From Camillea tinctor (Eukaryota; Ascomycota; Sordariomycetes; Xylariales; Xylariaceae): a stretch of 64,000 bases of DNA. How positions within the stretch are numbered: the first letter of the stretch is position 1; every line of letters starts with the position of its first letter. Below are positions 24,201 to 36,805 of the stretch, one piece after another. The translations under genes and the position numbers were made by a program. The stretch lies in assembly GCA_022578605.1 (NCBI GenBank), contig MU394072.1, forward strand, positions 248,001 to 312,000, read 5' to 3'. The notes under the pieces were generated by a model. That model made no database searches. It was not told the origin of the DNA and was given only the letters and a program-made list of their open reading frames with translations.

Positions 24201-27200
24201 AGACTTGGAACTTCATCAGGATGAATCAATCGCGCCAGACTCGGCGTGAGGTCAATATGAGTGATTTTTAACCGGGACAGTACCAAAGCTAGATCACTGA
24301 GGATGAGGTCCTTTGGTGCACTGACTAGCGTAATGCCAACATACCAAGACCAATATTGCTCCAGTACGGATACGTCAAAATGGAATGACGCAAACTGTAG
24401 ACATCGGGAATCGGTGTCCCAATGGCCCATGAAGAGTTGCTCAAAGGCTGCCATGGCTTGAACAGTATTATCGTGGGTTATAAGACAGCCCTTAGGGGTA
24501 CCAGTGGTGCCACTTGTATATAGACAATAACAGGTGTCCGAAGGGTCTATAGGGCATGACAGGCTCTGCATCACAGCCGGGAATGTCTGAAGCATAGTGT
24601 TATCAATCACTTGTACTGGAGCAGTAACATTATGATATCTTTCAGTGCCAATGACATCCTCTACAAGCAATATTGCTGCCTCGGAATCCTTCAGAATGAA
24701 TTCCTGCCGCGTAATAGGAGCAGTAGGGTCCAAAGATAAGAAGCCGCACCCTGCCTTCAGTATACCCAAAATTGTAAAATAGGCTTCTGGACATTTGTTG
24801 AAACAAGTGGCAATGATGCTACCTGGAGGGATGTTTTTGCTCATAATCATATTGGCCACGCGGTTACCCATGTCGTTCAATTGTTCATATGTCCACTGCC
24901 GTGAGATCACTGTGTGACCTACATCATCGACGAACTCTAGCGCTAAAGCCTCGGGAATGCGTTGCGCTGTATGCTCAACAAGTTCATGTAGAAGTGGCGC
25001 AGGAGTCGGGAGCTCTTGAAATTCTGGAGGAAGGACGGAGAAGATATCGGGACCAGTGGCTGTCAGGTCGTCGTCGAGGTTTTCTGCACCGAGAAGCTCG
25101 CCGATTATAATATTAGCCTGAGCTAGTAGGATACGAGCCTGTTCTACTGGCAAGACTGCTGTGTTGAATGTGAGGTTAAGGTTGATAGATGATGAAGCAG
25201 ACTCTTCAATTTCCAGTGAAATTGCGTATTCAACAGACCCTGTATCTTCCAGAACTTTCCAGGGTGCCCGATTTTCAGATTGGCTAGACGATTGATACAC
25301 AAGCAATGTGTCGAAGAGTTGGCCTTCAGGGTGTCCCAACCATCTTTGGATATGAGACAATGGCGTGTGCTCATATCGCCGTATGCTAGCATTATATCGT
25401 GTCATGTACTCTAGCAGTTCCGTGTTCGAAGCAAGGTCTTGTGCTAAAACAGGTAGTGTTGTGACCATCGGGAACATAGCATTTCTTGTCTTCTCTGACG
25501 TCCTGCCATCTAACACAATACCAAATGTGACGGATGGTTCTCCAAGGTAGGCAGAGAGGATCTGAGTCCAGGCCGTCTGAAACACCGCCTGAGGAGTCGT
25601 GCCAATTCTAGCTGCACCTTGCCGGAGAGTCTTAGAGGATATGCTACATGTCTTTTTCGCCGTGCAAAACTTATGGTCCTCAACTTGGACAGGTGTCATA
25701 GTTGGAAACTTGTTAATGACTAGTTCATCAGCTTTTCCCGCCCAAAAGTCTTCCGATCGCTGAGGCGAAAGTTCCGGAGTGAAGAAATGAGCTAATGCTG
25801 GACGAATGTAGGACCTATTCTCATGTTCTGTGTGAAGAACTAGGGAGGCTAGATCATCAAGTAGACTACGAAGCGAAAATGCATCATACAGTGCGTGATG
25901 TATTGACAAGTGCATTGTAGCCCGGCCGCTGTTGGTGCTGTCATTACCTTCTTCGGTGACAATCGCTACTTGCCATGGAGGCTTCGAGAGCATATGTAAG
26001 GCGCTTTTAGAGCATTCCGCGTGCCATTTCTTGGGGTCGAAGGTGCTCGACTGGCGGAAAATTACTGGCACGCGAAACTCTGCCTCGGAGTGAACCACCA
26101 TTGCGAAGGAACTATTTTGGTGACTGACAGGTATAAATCCAGTGCGGAGGATCTGGTGCTGAGCGGCGAGGCGTGCCCATGAATCAGCACAATGCTGTAG
26201 ATTTAATTCAGGATCCAAGGACCAGCTCGCATAGTTGAAATAGAATTTCCCTTCGGATACCAGAAATTGGGAGATCATGCCTTCCTGAGTGGGAGTGCAG
26301 GGTAGGACATCATCCAATTGGGCGGGCAGACCTTTAGTTTGGGCGATATCGTTACTAATTTGGCTTCGAAAGTTGTCGAAGTTATAAATAGCCTCATTGA
26401 TGCCCTGGTCGTCTTTTAAGATGCAGGCGGCGATCCCTGCACACGTCGGATTCTCAATCACATCAATGGCAGATACGAGGAGGTTCCCGCGACAAAGGAG
26501 TGTAGCGAGTTGGACAGAAGCAATACTGTCTAGCCCGTAGCGATATAGCGGCGTATGTCGCTGAATTGCCTGCTCCGGGATGTCGGTGAATTTTGACAGA
26601 GCAGCTCGGACTTGAAGTTCTACTTGGCTCCACTCCTCTTCGTTAGAAATTGCCATGTCTGTGGTTTGAGTATGTTCATGGACAACTTCTGAGCGTAAAT
26701 TTGATACTCGATCTGTCCAATGTGGCGGGAGAACTGTGAGCGTTGATGTTTGGGATAGCGGATGGTTGAGACAAATGTCAAAAACATGGAGGAATATTTC
26801 CTCAATCAATAGAAGAGTCTCGTGTGAGAATAAGGAGCTGCTATAGTGTTAATAACTGAACCAAAAAAAAAAAAAAAAAAACTTAATGGTTTATCATATA
26901 TAAATCATACTTACGGATCGCGATGAAGTTGTATTTTTAAGATGTTATCTTCTTTAGAGGGTATCATCTCGCAGACTATAGGAACCTGGGAACTGGTAAG
27001 TTATGGTATATAAGATATTTGCTTACTTGAACTTACATCCATGGCGCCGTTCTCCATTTCTAACGACCATATGCTATCATCTAGGGGCTCCGAATGAGGT
27101 TGTAGTATGAAAACAGTGTCGAATAGACGTGATTGCGGTGAAACCTGAGAATGAATTCGTCGTAGGCTAGTGAACTGGTAAGGTATCATATCGGTATTAA

Positions 27201-30200
27201 ACGACTGAAGCCTTTTCATAACTTCTACTAGAAGTTTCGACTGAGATAAATCTACTCTTATTGGTATAGTATTGAAACAGGGCGCTACCAGTGTATCAAT
27301 TCCTTCTAGGTCCACTGAGCGACCGCTTGTGATATTCCCGAAACAGATATCAGAACGTCCATGTAGTAGAGATAAGGTGAGAGCCCACGCTGTTTGGCAA
27401 ACGGATAAGAGTGAAATACCAAGTGCCTTAAGTTGATACTCAATCGATATAAAGGGAAGTTTAGATGCTCGAGTCGTCACCGTAATGTGATCGGTGTCAT
27501 TTTTAACGGTGTTCTCTGTGAGATGTGGTGCTGTGAACCCACGGAAACTTTCTGCCCAGAATTCATCTTGCCCTGAACTTGGCTGAAGCATATTTCGAAG
27601 AAAAGTCTCAAAAGAGAGAGGAGACCGAAGTTCCCGATTGTGGTACAGGGCCTCAATTTCTGAAAGCAAAGTGCGCATAGATATGCCATCGTAAACGGCG
27701 TGATGGCAAACAAATGATAAGTATTCTCCCGAATCATGTGTGCGGATGATTGCAAGAGACAGTAGAGGTTCTGATTCGTCAGCTCCTACTGAAGCCATAC
27801 TCATATGTTGAGAGGCTAGCTGAGGTAAGAGTTCCATATCTAACTCGAACGTCTTCCACGTGGGTACATATGATTCCAGTACGACTTGGACTATAGGATA
27901 GCGCACATCATCGGTCGTTACGAAACATGTTCGCAATATCTCATGGCGCTGGAACATGGCATTCCAATAATCCATCATTAAAGTTGATGGTATATGAAGT
28001 CGGAAGAGCATCTGGTTATAGTAGGATGGAGTAGCCCCATCGGACAAGGGGGATGATGTGAGCATAGCCTCTTGTAATGGAGTTGATGGAAGGACATTAG
28101 CCACCAAACTCTCTTGATTCGCAAAGTGCATACGGATTTCTTCTACGAGTGGCTGTGGAAGTAAACTGGCTTGCGCTGGGAGGGTTTCCGTCTTTGTAGC
28201 ATCTTGTTTCGATATAGCTGCAGCTAGTCGTCCAATGCTGGGGTTCTGTAGAATTAAAGATAGGGGGACTCTTGTGTGTAGTCTAGCTTGGAGCTTCCGA
28301 GACAGGGGCATAGCAGAAATCGAGTCTAGACCAATGGTAGCAAATGAGCTCCAACGACCAATCACCTGCTCGTTCAAGTGCAATATATCTGATAGCGTAC
28401 TCGCAATAACAGATTCGATCCACGTCCATTCGGAAGATTCTTCGTCATTTCCATGTAAGGAGCTGCATGTATTTAGTACATCATCAGAAATATCATCAAT
28501 CGAGCAACGGAGAGATGCGCTGTCCACCTTGCCTGACGGTGTCAGTGGTAATGTGGAAATGGGGAAGATAAACGCAGGCACCATATAATCTGGTAAAGCA
28601 GCTTGGAGCGTTTGGTGGAGCATCATAATTGCTTCTTTGATTGGGTCTATAAGGGGTAGGAAGCCGAATTTTGCGGACTCATGCCCAAGAGGAACATAGA
28701 ACAACGCGAGCTGCTGGTTATTTGAGTTAGAACGATTGATAAGCACACTTGTGCAGGTTCTTGCAAGACCAGTCTTCAAGACAAGTGCTTGAATCTCTTG
28801 CAGCTCAATCCTCAGACCCCGGAGCTTTACTTGGTTGTCCAACCTGCCTAGAATGATAAGAGAGCCATCAGGCAGCATACGACCTAAGTCTCCAGACCTG
28901 TATAAATGCCCATAATGAGAATGATGGAAGAACTTGGCAGCTGTTGCCTCTGACATTTTCAAATACCCCGGCGACACTTGATCTCCGCCGAAGCACAGTT
29001 CACCCACGCATCCTATTGGCACTAGGTTCGTTGATTCTGGGTAGAAGACAAAAGTTGAAGTATTTTCTAATGAGTGACCCAAGAACTGAGATGAATCACC
29101 CCTCGTTACTTTTCTTACTGTACAGATATTGGTGGTCTCAGAAGGACCATAACCTAACTTCGTTAGCATTTACCGAGAATTAGGTGAAATGGATAGATTG
29201 GCAAACCTTGGTAAAGGTGATCAGCCCATTTTTTGAGAACCTCGTCTGTCATAGGTTCCCCAGAGGTCACTAGAAACTTGACATTTGGAACATTAGATGG
29301 ATTAAGCAGAGATGCGACTGTGACCGTCATGCTCAGATGGGTGACCTTGAGAGCGCGAACTGCTCTTTCAAAGTCCTCAAAGAGTGTGTCATTGGTCGCC
29401 GAGCACAAGCACATGCCGTTTGCCCATGCGAAGAATATTTCAAAAACCGATACATCGAAAGCTTGGGAACATGCTTGAAGCATTCTATCCGTTGGGTCGT
29501 GAGGGTAAATACCAGATAACACTTTAATGTTACTGAGCATGTTCTTGTTTGAGATGGTTACACCTTTGGGGCTACCTGTTGTCCCGCTCGTGTAGATGAT
29601 ATAAGCAAGACGAGATAGGTCCCCTTCGACCACGACGTTGCCATCAGGGAACCTGCTCAGATCTATGGACTCTATGTCCAGGATTGTGCACGGGGTTTCA
29701 TCCGATGTTGAAAAGGGGGTGCCATTATCAATAAAGCAAAATCGGGGTTGAGCCTGTTCAAGAATCAGCAAAATTCGTTGGAGAGGTGTACTAGGGAGCA
29801 TTGGCAAGTATGAGCAGCCAGTTTTCAATATGCCCAAAATGCAGCAATAGAGCAAAGGCGACTTGTCCATGATCAATGCAATTGTTTCTCCCGGCACAAC
29901 ACCAGCACGTTGAAGATAATGCGCGATTTGGTTCGCTCGAGAATTCAGAGTATGGTAGGTGAGGATCTCTGACTTCATACTAGAGTCACTGATGGCTGTG
30001 GCAAAGCATAAGGCTTCATTAGTTGGATAATGTGAGGCTGTGTTTTCCACAAGCTCCGACAAGCTCGCGAAAGTTTCGATGCATTGGGGTTGCTCATTGT
30101 AATGCGATAGGTATTTGGATGGGAAGCACTGCGAGGCGCTATCAAGTGTTGCATCAGTATGGCAAATAAAGTAGTCAACTAGACTCTCTAATTGTTCCGA

Positions 30201-33200
30201 AAACGCATGAACTTGTGATTCTGAGAATATATCCGTGTGCCAGGTTATTTGACACGCGTAATGGCCTTCACAAGGTTGTATTTCAATGAGAAGCGCAGCT
30301 TCCACAGCATCTTTGTGTCCAACCTCTGTCACTGGTCCCGGCCTTCTCCTACGGCTCACAAGTGTTTCTTGATAGGCAAATATGAGGTCGAAGAGTCTAG
30401 AAGCTATGGGAAACCCAGCGGCTCTTTTAATATCGGCGAGTGGAAGCTGCCCATGACGGAGAGCTTCGCGATTTGTTGTGTGAATGCTTTGAAGAAAATC
30501 ACCAATTGTCCGAGAATGTTTAAGATTCACTCTTAGGGGTAGAGTAGCAACGCATGGGCCCATTGTCCTTTCAATTTCATTGACTGGAAGAGTTCGACCC
30601 GACGATACCGAGCCAAATATTATGTCTTCAACACCATTGACCGCTCCCCATAACCATGCTAAACAAGCTTGAAAAACAACTTGTGGGCTTATAGAAGATT
30701 GGAACACAATATCCTCCAGCATCTTAGGGTCAGTACGGATGTCTTTTCGTATTGTTGTAATTTGTGGGAATGGAACAGGTGTAGTCTTGAAGTTGGGAAC
30801 AATAGTGGACTGGCTGCCTTGAAGATGTTCTGCCCAGAACTCTTTAGCAGCTATGGTATCCTTCTCGGTGGTCTCTGCCAAACGACGAGAGATATTTCGG
30901 AATTGTGGCCGCTCAATGGGCGAATTCCCACTAGCAAGGTGTGTTAGGTCTTCTATCAAGAGATCTATGGTCCATCCGTCATAGATGGAGTGGTGCAAAG
31001 TTAACACCAATGAATAATAGCTCTCAGGGGCCTCCTGGGGTATTATCTCAACCTTAAGGGGACGGCGAAGAAAAGCTTGGTGGTCCATGAACTTATGCAA
31101 GTTAGATTCCCCTCTTGTACTAACTTGACTCTCATCAAGTGTCTTCCAGATAATCTGACACAACTTGTCGTGATGGTATGCGAAACCTGTACGAAGAATT
31201 TCGTTGCGTTGGGCGAGGTTGAAAATCCACGACTTTATCACATCCACGGTATAATCAATTGAAATGGACAACTCGATTTGATTGATATATAATCGATGAT
31301 CATTTAAGCTTTCTATGATCATTGACTCCTGCAGTGCGGTGCATCTTTCGGCACGCTCGATGTCGTCAGTATACGGTTTTACCGCTTCCTCTATGTCTAA
31401 GAGATCCAAAGACTTGTGAGGAGAACCGGCATTGACGTTTGACTCTGATGAATCAAGAGTGGACTCCGTGATCATTGTCTTTAGGATTGTATGCCGAAGA
31501 TTATGAAGAGTTGGTGTACCAAGAACATCTAAGGGGCTGATGGATATGCCTATCGCTCTCAACATAGATGCATATTCGATAGCAGCTAATGAATCAAGTC
31601 TGGCAGATGAGAGACGAGTAGACGGAGTAATCTTATTCCCAAGTAAATCACTTGCCAGCTCACAGAGCTGACGCTCCAAGTCATCTTCGAACTGAGGTTG
31701 AATGCCTGAGACTGATATCGTGGACAATTCTTCGTACTCCTGAGTTAACCTTCTCCTATCGATCTTACCAGAAGGCAATCGCGGAAAGGCCTCCATTATT
31801 TGGATATCAGATGGAACCATATAGTTCGGCAGCCAGGCCTTACATTGCATTAAAATTTTTTGTCGCATTCCTGTGACGTCTTCGACTGCCGCAAAGGCAA
31901 CAAGGGTATTGGATATCACTGTAGCAAAAGCACTGTGACATCCTTGGACTCGTAAGAGAGCATGTTCGATCTCACCGAGCTCCAGTCTTTGTCCATTTAG
32001 TTTGATCTGGCCACCTTCGATCCTACCCAGACACTCGATAGTGCCATCAGGTCGCATCCTAGCCTTGTCACCAGTTCTGTACACACGCCCCCAATCTGTG
32101 TTGATAAAGGCTGCAGCTGTCTGCTCTGGCCGATTTATATAGCCTGTAGCTAGCTGGAATCCACCTACTGCGAGTTCTCCTATCTCGCCTATGGAGATAG
32201 GTTTGAACTCAAAGGCATCGTTCTCACTAGTTGAAATATCGATTACAAATGCCGATACGGTGTCAAGTGGGATTCCAATACTAGTCTTCCCTGACTCCAC
32301 CATTAAGGCTGGCTGTAGAGTGCTAAAAGCTCACGTTAGCTTGATTTCGATAAATATACTATGATAACTACTTACCAATGAATAGTAGCTTCTGTGGGCC
32401 CATACATACCCCAGAGCATGCTGTCTTGAGTCTGGTTGCCCCCGAATTCTTGGATCACGGGCTCAGTAAGCATTTCCCCTATAGTGAGAAGGAGCTGCAA
32501 GCAAGGCGCATTCTCCCTCTTCTTCAACAGACTACCAGCCACAGACGGGGTTAATTCGCATGCGTCAATATCCAGCTGCCTTAGGATAGCAGGAAGGTCT
32601 GACAGCATCTGTGTACGGCTAGCGCATACTAGAGTTTTCCCCCTAAATAAGGGGAAGAATATTTCAAATACAGAGACATCAAATGTCGGGGCAGCAAATT
32701 GGAGAAAACGCTTGAAAGGGGGGATATGGTGATCGTGAGCGAGCAGAGACTGCGTAGCAGCTAGATGAGATATTCCAACCCCTTTAGGGGTCCCGGTCGA
32801 CCCAGATGTATACATGACATAAGCTAGGTCATCTTCTTCAGCTTGCCTATGAGCATATGGAAGGTCGGGATCCTCGACAGGCTGTTTCAACAAACTATCA
32901 ATCGATATGACGCTGAAAGCATTGCCGTCTGTGGGGATTCTCGAGACAAGGCTGGAGCTTGCCAGAACGACCTTAGCTTTGACATCTTGGAGAATAAATC
33001 TGACCCTATCAGGTGGAGCATCTAGATTGAGTGGACAGAAAGCTCCTCCACACTTAAGTATGGCGAGGAGAGCAATGTAAAGCTCAGGGGACTGAGGTAT
33101 CAAGACCGGGATGATAAGGGGCTCTGCAGAACTTGTTGACAGTACAGAGCCTAGGCTCTGTGCAATACGAGCAGATAATGAATTTGCTGTGGTATGTAGA

Positions 33201-33370
33201 GTCTTATAAGAGACACTAGACCGGTATTTTCGATCTGAAAGGAAATCGATAGCAGGAAATTCATTATTGGTTGATGATGATACTAGGTTGTGTAGGAGGT
33301 GAGGGCCTGCAATTCTTGTAGGAACTATATTGAGGGCTGAAAGGCCCTCTAGTGCAGGTGGTGATCCCAT
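18239..33370 (-). CDS. sidC: Ferrichrome/ferricrocin-type siderophore NRPS (SidC/NPS2-like)
   Basis: Six exons on the minus strand: 32376-33370, 29207-32322, 27037-29153, 26915-26985, 18485-26840 and 18239-18373; 4929 aa. Introns are 51-111 nt; the second has a weak donor (GTTTGC) but a textbook GCTAAC branch site. Start chosen at MGSPPALEGLSALN; an in-frame ATG lies 21 codons upstream. Domains: A1 (YTSGSTGTPKG 187-197), T1 (Ser 576), C1 (HHSIYDG 775), A2 (YTSGTTGSPKG 1242), T2 (Ser 1648), C2 (HHAVYDG 1854), T3 (Ser 2205), C3 (HHALYDA 2414), A3 (YTSGTTGTPKG 2874), T4 (Ser 3290), C4 (FHGLYDA 3498), T5 (Ser 3848), C5 (AHALYDG 4055), T6 (Ser 4407) and C6 (HHAIYDG 4608). A3 carries HFDVSVLEQYWSW, which I associate with acyl-hydroxyornithine-activating domains. 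No thioesterase: the last C domain should cyclise the peptide. Three A domains and T-C repeats with no A are the hallmark of ferrichrome synthetases, which work iteratively. Cytosolic. Exact product (ferricrocin, ferrichrome or a variant) is not decided. Divergent from sidA. Confidence 0.93.
26863..26881. repeat. A19 homopolymer inside NRPS intron 4
   Basis: Nineteen A in a row on the plus strand (a T-tract in the transcript), within the 74-nt intron 26841-26914. It forms part of the polypyrimidine stretch before the acceptor at 26841. Confidence 0.9.
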
Positions 33371-33931
33371 TGGTACAGCTGGCCGCAGGTGAACAGATAG
33401 GAGGTATGTTTCTATGTAGATAGTTCTACACACGCCCTAACACCTCTATTTGCACCAACAACTTGTAGGAGGCGAGCCTATCCTATCACGTTGTCGAGAC
33501 CTGCGATAGTAGAACAGCACGACCGAATATTCAACAGGTGTTGTCTCGACAAACAACAGCTCTATGATAAGTCGTCGTCGAATATTGATCGATATGGGAG
33601 TGTTCATGTAAGAAGGAGAGGTAGTAGGTAGGTATCCGCCAATGAGATTAAACGAGTAAAGGTTATATGCAGAGTACCCCCAGATAGCTCAGCTTACAAC
33701 CCATCCGTTGCACAGAAGAGGCTGCTAACGCAGGAATCAGCAAACTACCTATGTAGGTAGGTAGCTCACTTAACTGACCAGGTGTCTAGCGTCATGCATG
33801 GGTAGCATTTGAGGGGGTCCACGCCGCACGTCTCGGTTCCTGGGTCCTGTGGTTTGCGGAACTGAGAGCACGAATCCTATATAGAACCGCGGGTAGCCAC
33901 AGGGAGATTACCTCACAACGCATGGATTAGA

Positions 33932-33951
33932 AATACCGTCACTGTCATTGG
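33932..33951 (-). promoter_or_regulatory. Possible CBC/HapX bipartite site (CSAAT-N12-RWT)
   Basis: Reading the minus strand, CCAAT (33951-33947) is followed by exactly 12 bases and then ATT (33934-33932), matching the CSAATN12RWT consensus reported for the CCAAT-binding complex with HapX. It lies about 560 bp upstream of the NRPS start in the same orientation. About one such match is expected by chance in a region this long, so support is weak. Confidence 0.25.
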
Positions 33952-34785
33952 TTCTCTTTCCATGGGACCACCAAATGCGGCACTTTTCCTCCTTCTTCGA
34001 TCAGCTGAAGGGTTACATTCACTAGGATCATGATTCGAAATGCCGAATTAGACTCATGGGGATTGGACGAGAAACAGAGACGTGGGTGAGGTTTGAGCTG
34101 GGTTGTTCTTGATGGCGCCGTGGATGGGTCGAGTGTGTACCCCCAACTTTTACGTTATTTCGGATATGCTATTTCAGGACCAGGTTAGTTGTATGTACAT
34201 GTCTGTAGCAAGATAAGAACACAACGATGTGGGTTTCCTTGGTTTGTTCAGTAAATATGGTGTTCAATAGAGAGAGAAAATACATTTCCTCTATCGAGAC
34301 ATCGGTTTCTGATTATGAAGAAAGCCAGAACCAGAGTCTGAGTTCACCACGGAGTTGGTGAACTTAAGTAGTAAACAGAAAATCATTCATGTACATGTAG
34401 TGTATGATATAAGATGCCTAAGTTAGGAATGTAAAAGCTCGGGCTCACACTCTGCATCTCCCCAGGTTTCACGCACATGCATAATCACACATCATGAATC
34501 ATACCGTAGACCTAAAGTCCTGGGTTAGCTCCTTTCTGAATCTAGTGTAAAGTCTTGTTCCGGGGAAGTTTGTGTCAGATTAATCCATTTTATATGTAAC
34601 TGAAGATGGGCTTACCAGACATTAAATCTTACGTTAAGTCCCTGTTTCTTGTGGTGCTGCGAATCACGAATCGTTCGTTGATGATTTTCATAAAATGTAT
34701 CTCTTAGGTAAATAATTAGAAATATTTCTATTTTTATTGACCCAGTTACCAAAGTAATGCAAAACACAAATTATGACGACACACA

Positions 34786-34850
34786 TATGTAAGCTACTGT
34801 TTACCTACGTAAGCTACCTAGGTATGTAAGCTGCGCGAGCTATGTAAGCA
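34786..34850 (+). repeat. Four imperfect direct repeats TAYGTAAGC(T/A)
   Basis: Copies at 34786-34795, 34806-34815, 34823-34832 and 34841-34850; the first three end in T and the last in A. Spacing is 20, 17 and 18 bases. The intervening bases are not conserved. Confidence 0.7.
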
Positions 34851-35468
34851 TGCCATAAATGGTTCTTCAAGCATAAGTTTTATATGCAAAAAGCAGGCCA
34901 TAGAACAAAATGAATAGGCATAATTTTGACAGCAAAAGAAGAATGAAAAGGGAAAAAAAAAAAAGAAAAAAAAATACCTAATACGTATATAAGTGGTTCC
35001 GCTTAAGCGACGAGACCTGCCCATAAGCCTATTCGGCGTCGCTAGCATACTTGCATAATACCATGCTGTAGCAATGTAATGAAATGTGCCCCCCACTGGA
35101 CAAATGATCGGTCAAAATCAGTATTTACTTCGTAATAAGAACTCTAGCCGCTCGGCTACTTTCTAGTGTTAGTGTGTGTACAAGCAGACAGAATCGAAGC
35201 GATCACGGACAAGGAAACTGGGACGATACCAAATAGAAAACAGAAAAAAAAAGAAACACAAGTCTCCTCGGAAAACCTAAAGTAGCATTCATCTCCGGTA
35301 TTTTTCCCATTTGTCTGAGATTGAATTATTTGTTTGATTTTCAGCATCCATCTCACGATCTCAAGGTATCCTTGGCTACCTTCCTGCTTGACGATGCTTG
35401 CTCCGGTACCAGCCAGACACCCCTGTCAATGCCAAGACGTCCGTTTTTGTCGGGTCTGGGAGATAATC

Positions 35469-35487
35469 TTATCAGATCATCAGATAA
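35469..35487. promoter_or_regulatory. Paired SreA-type GATA sites (ATCWGATAA, one per strand)
   Basis: TTATCAGAT at 35469-35477 is ATCTGATAA on the minus strand; ATCAGATAA at 35479-35487 is on the plus strand. Both are exact matches to ATCWGATAA, the consensus for the fungal iron-responsive GATA repressor SreA. Another GATAA core lies at 35462-35466. They form a near-palindrome roughly midway between the NRPS and sidA starts, so they could serve both. Confidence 0.65.
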
Positions 35488-35861
35488 ATTCCACCCAACC
35501 CACTAGCTGATCCGCGGTAGCGTGGAATTAAAGGTATGCCCCCCATTTCATGTGCTTGACTTACACATACCCATCCCCCATTTGCAGGGGATAAGACGAA
35601 AATTTTTCTTCTTCTTTTGTTCCTTGTTATTCCCTAGCCTCGTATGTATGTGTGTACTTATGCTTCCAGTCTAAGTTCTTAGCCAACTAAATCTTTTACG
35701 AAATTATAGGAATCGCGGATCACGGCCCAGGTTCTTTTTTTTTACGAATACATGTATAGTCCCACTGGTTCGGTGGATGAACTTGGTATTTTGCATTCTA
35801 GACTATACCGAATATTTTCATGGTTGGCCCAAGACCCCAAAATTCATAGGTTATATGGCTA

Positions 35862-35889
35862 AATATGGTTATTGATGAATAACCATATT
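35862..35889. repeat. Perfect 12-bp inverted repeat with 4-nt loop
   Basis: AATATGGTTATT (35862-35873), loop GATG, and AATAACCATATT (35878-35889) are exact reverse complements. It lies in the siderophore divergent promoter, 375 bp from the paired GATA sites. It could be a cruciform-forming site, a dimeric operator or the core of a small element. Confidence 0.75.
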
Positions 35890-36796
35890 GCTAAACTTGA
35901 AAAGCAGAAAATCTTGCTGAAACCTATGTCACAGCCAACTCTACGTACATACCTACACCATCACGTCTAAGAGGTAATGATGCCGATTGTGGATTATCCT
36001 AACTTGGCTTCTCAATTTCTTATTTAACTAATAATTAGTGACGACGTTGGGCGCCTCTCAGTATTTCTCCGTTTCTCCGTCCTATAACCACTCAAGCGGG
36101 TTGATGGTGGGTAACCGTGACAAATAACACATGAGATCTCAACACTTGAAAATGGTATTAGGGGCCGGTTCGGACACGGAGGTTCGGATCGGGGACAAAC
36201 TTGATCAGACGAGGTTATTATGGATTATAGTAAGATCAAGTTCGACTTCACGACGAGCTCGTAAATTCCCTGCTACATGGTTGAGCGAATTTGTCCGTAT
36301 AGAGTCACTAATGATGCATGTTGACTTGCACTGTCGGCCTCGTCGCCGATAGTGGATATTTGTCCGGAAAAGATCAGACCGGGGCTGGCGTATGCTAAGT
36401 TTTAGCTTTCTTTTTACACAACCTATAAACCTGCCGCCACTCTGGAATTATATACAAATGAAATACATCGACGTCGAACTAGATACGACGTTCCCTAACG
36501 CGAATTAGCTAGATTAAAGTAGGCATCATCGCCAACGTAACAGGTAAAACTGCGAGAGCATAACTACTACTACTGGCGTAAGCAGGAAACCACGCAGCGC
36601 GGCCCCCCTGGTTTGGCTATACGGGCTAGGCCGTGGACACCGAGGACCGAGGGTAGGGGTTTATACCATCCAAATACAGGAGCTACCAAATCATTGAGTA
36701 AGGACTAAGGCCCGGTATTGGGCTGATGGCAAAACGGGGGGCCACCGGTAGTCACCGGACACGGACAGCTCATCGTTAGTCCCATGCAGATCCATC

Positions 36797-36805
36797 TTAT
36801 CTGAT
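36797..36805 (-). promoter_or_regulatory. Third SreA-type site (ATCAGATAA)
   Basis: TTATCTGAT on the plus strand is an exact ATCAGATAA on the minus strand, about 950 bp upstream of the sidA start. A GATAA core follows at 36810-36814. Confidence 0.55.

Noticed and set aside
18239..33370. SidD/fusarinine-type or other extracellular siderophore synthetase
   Set aside because: Fusarinine synthetases are two-module enzymes; here there are three A domains and free T-C repeats, as in ferrichrome synthetases.
27001..33433. Three separate NRPS genes instead of one
   Set aside because: Each apparent break has GT-AG ends, 51-74 nt length and a frame that continues exactly within A or C domains; the summed CDS is divisible by three and the A2 core YGPSE is restored.
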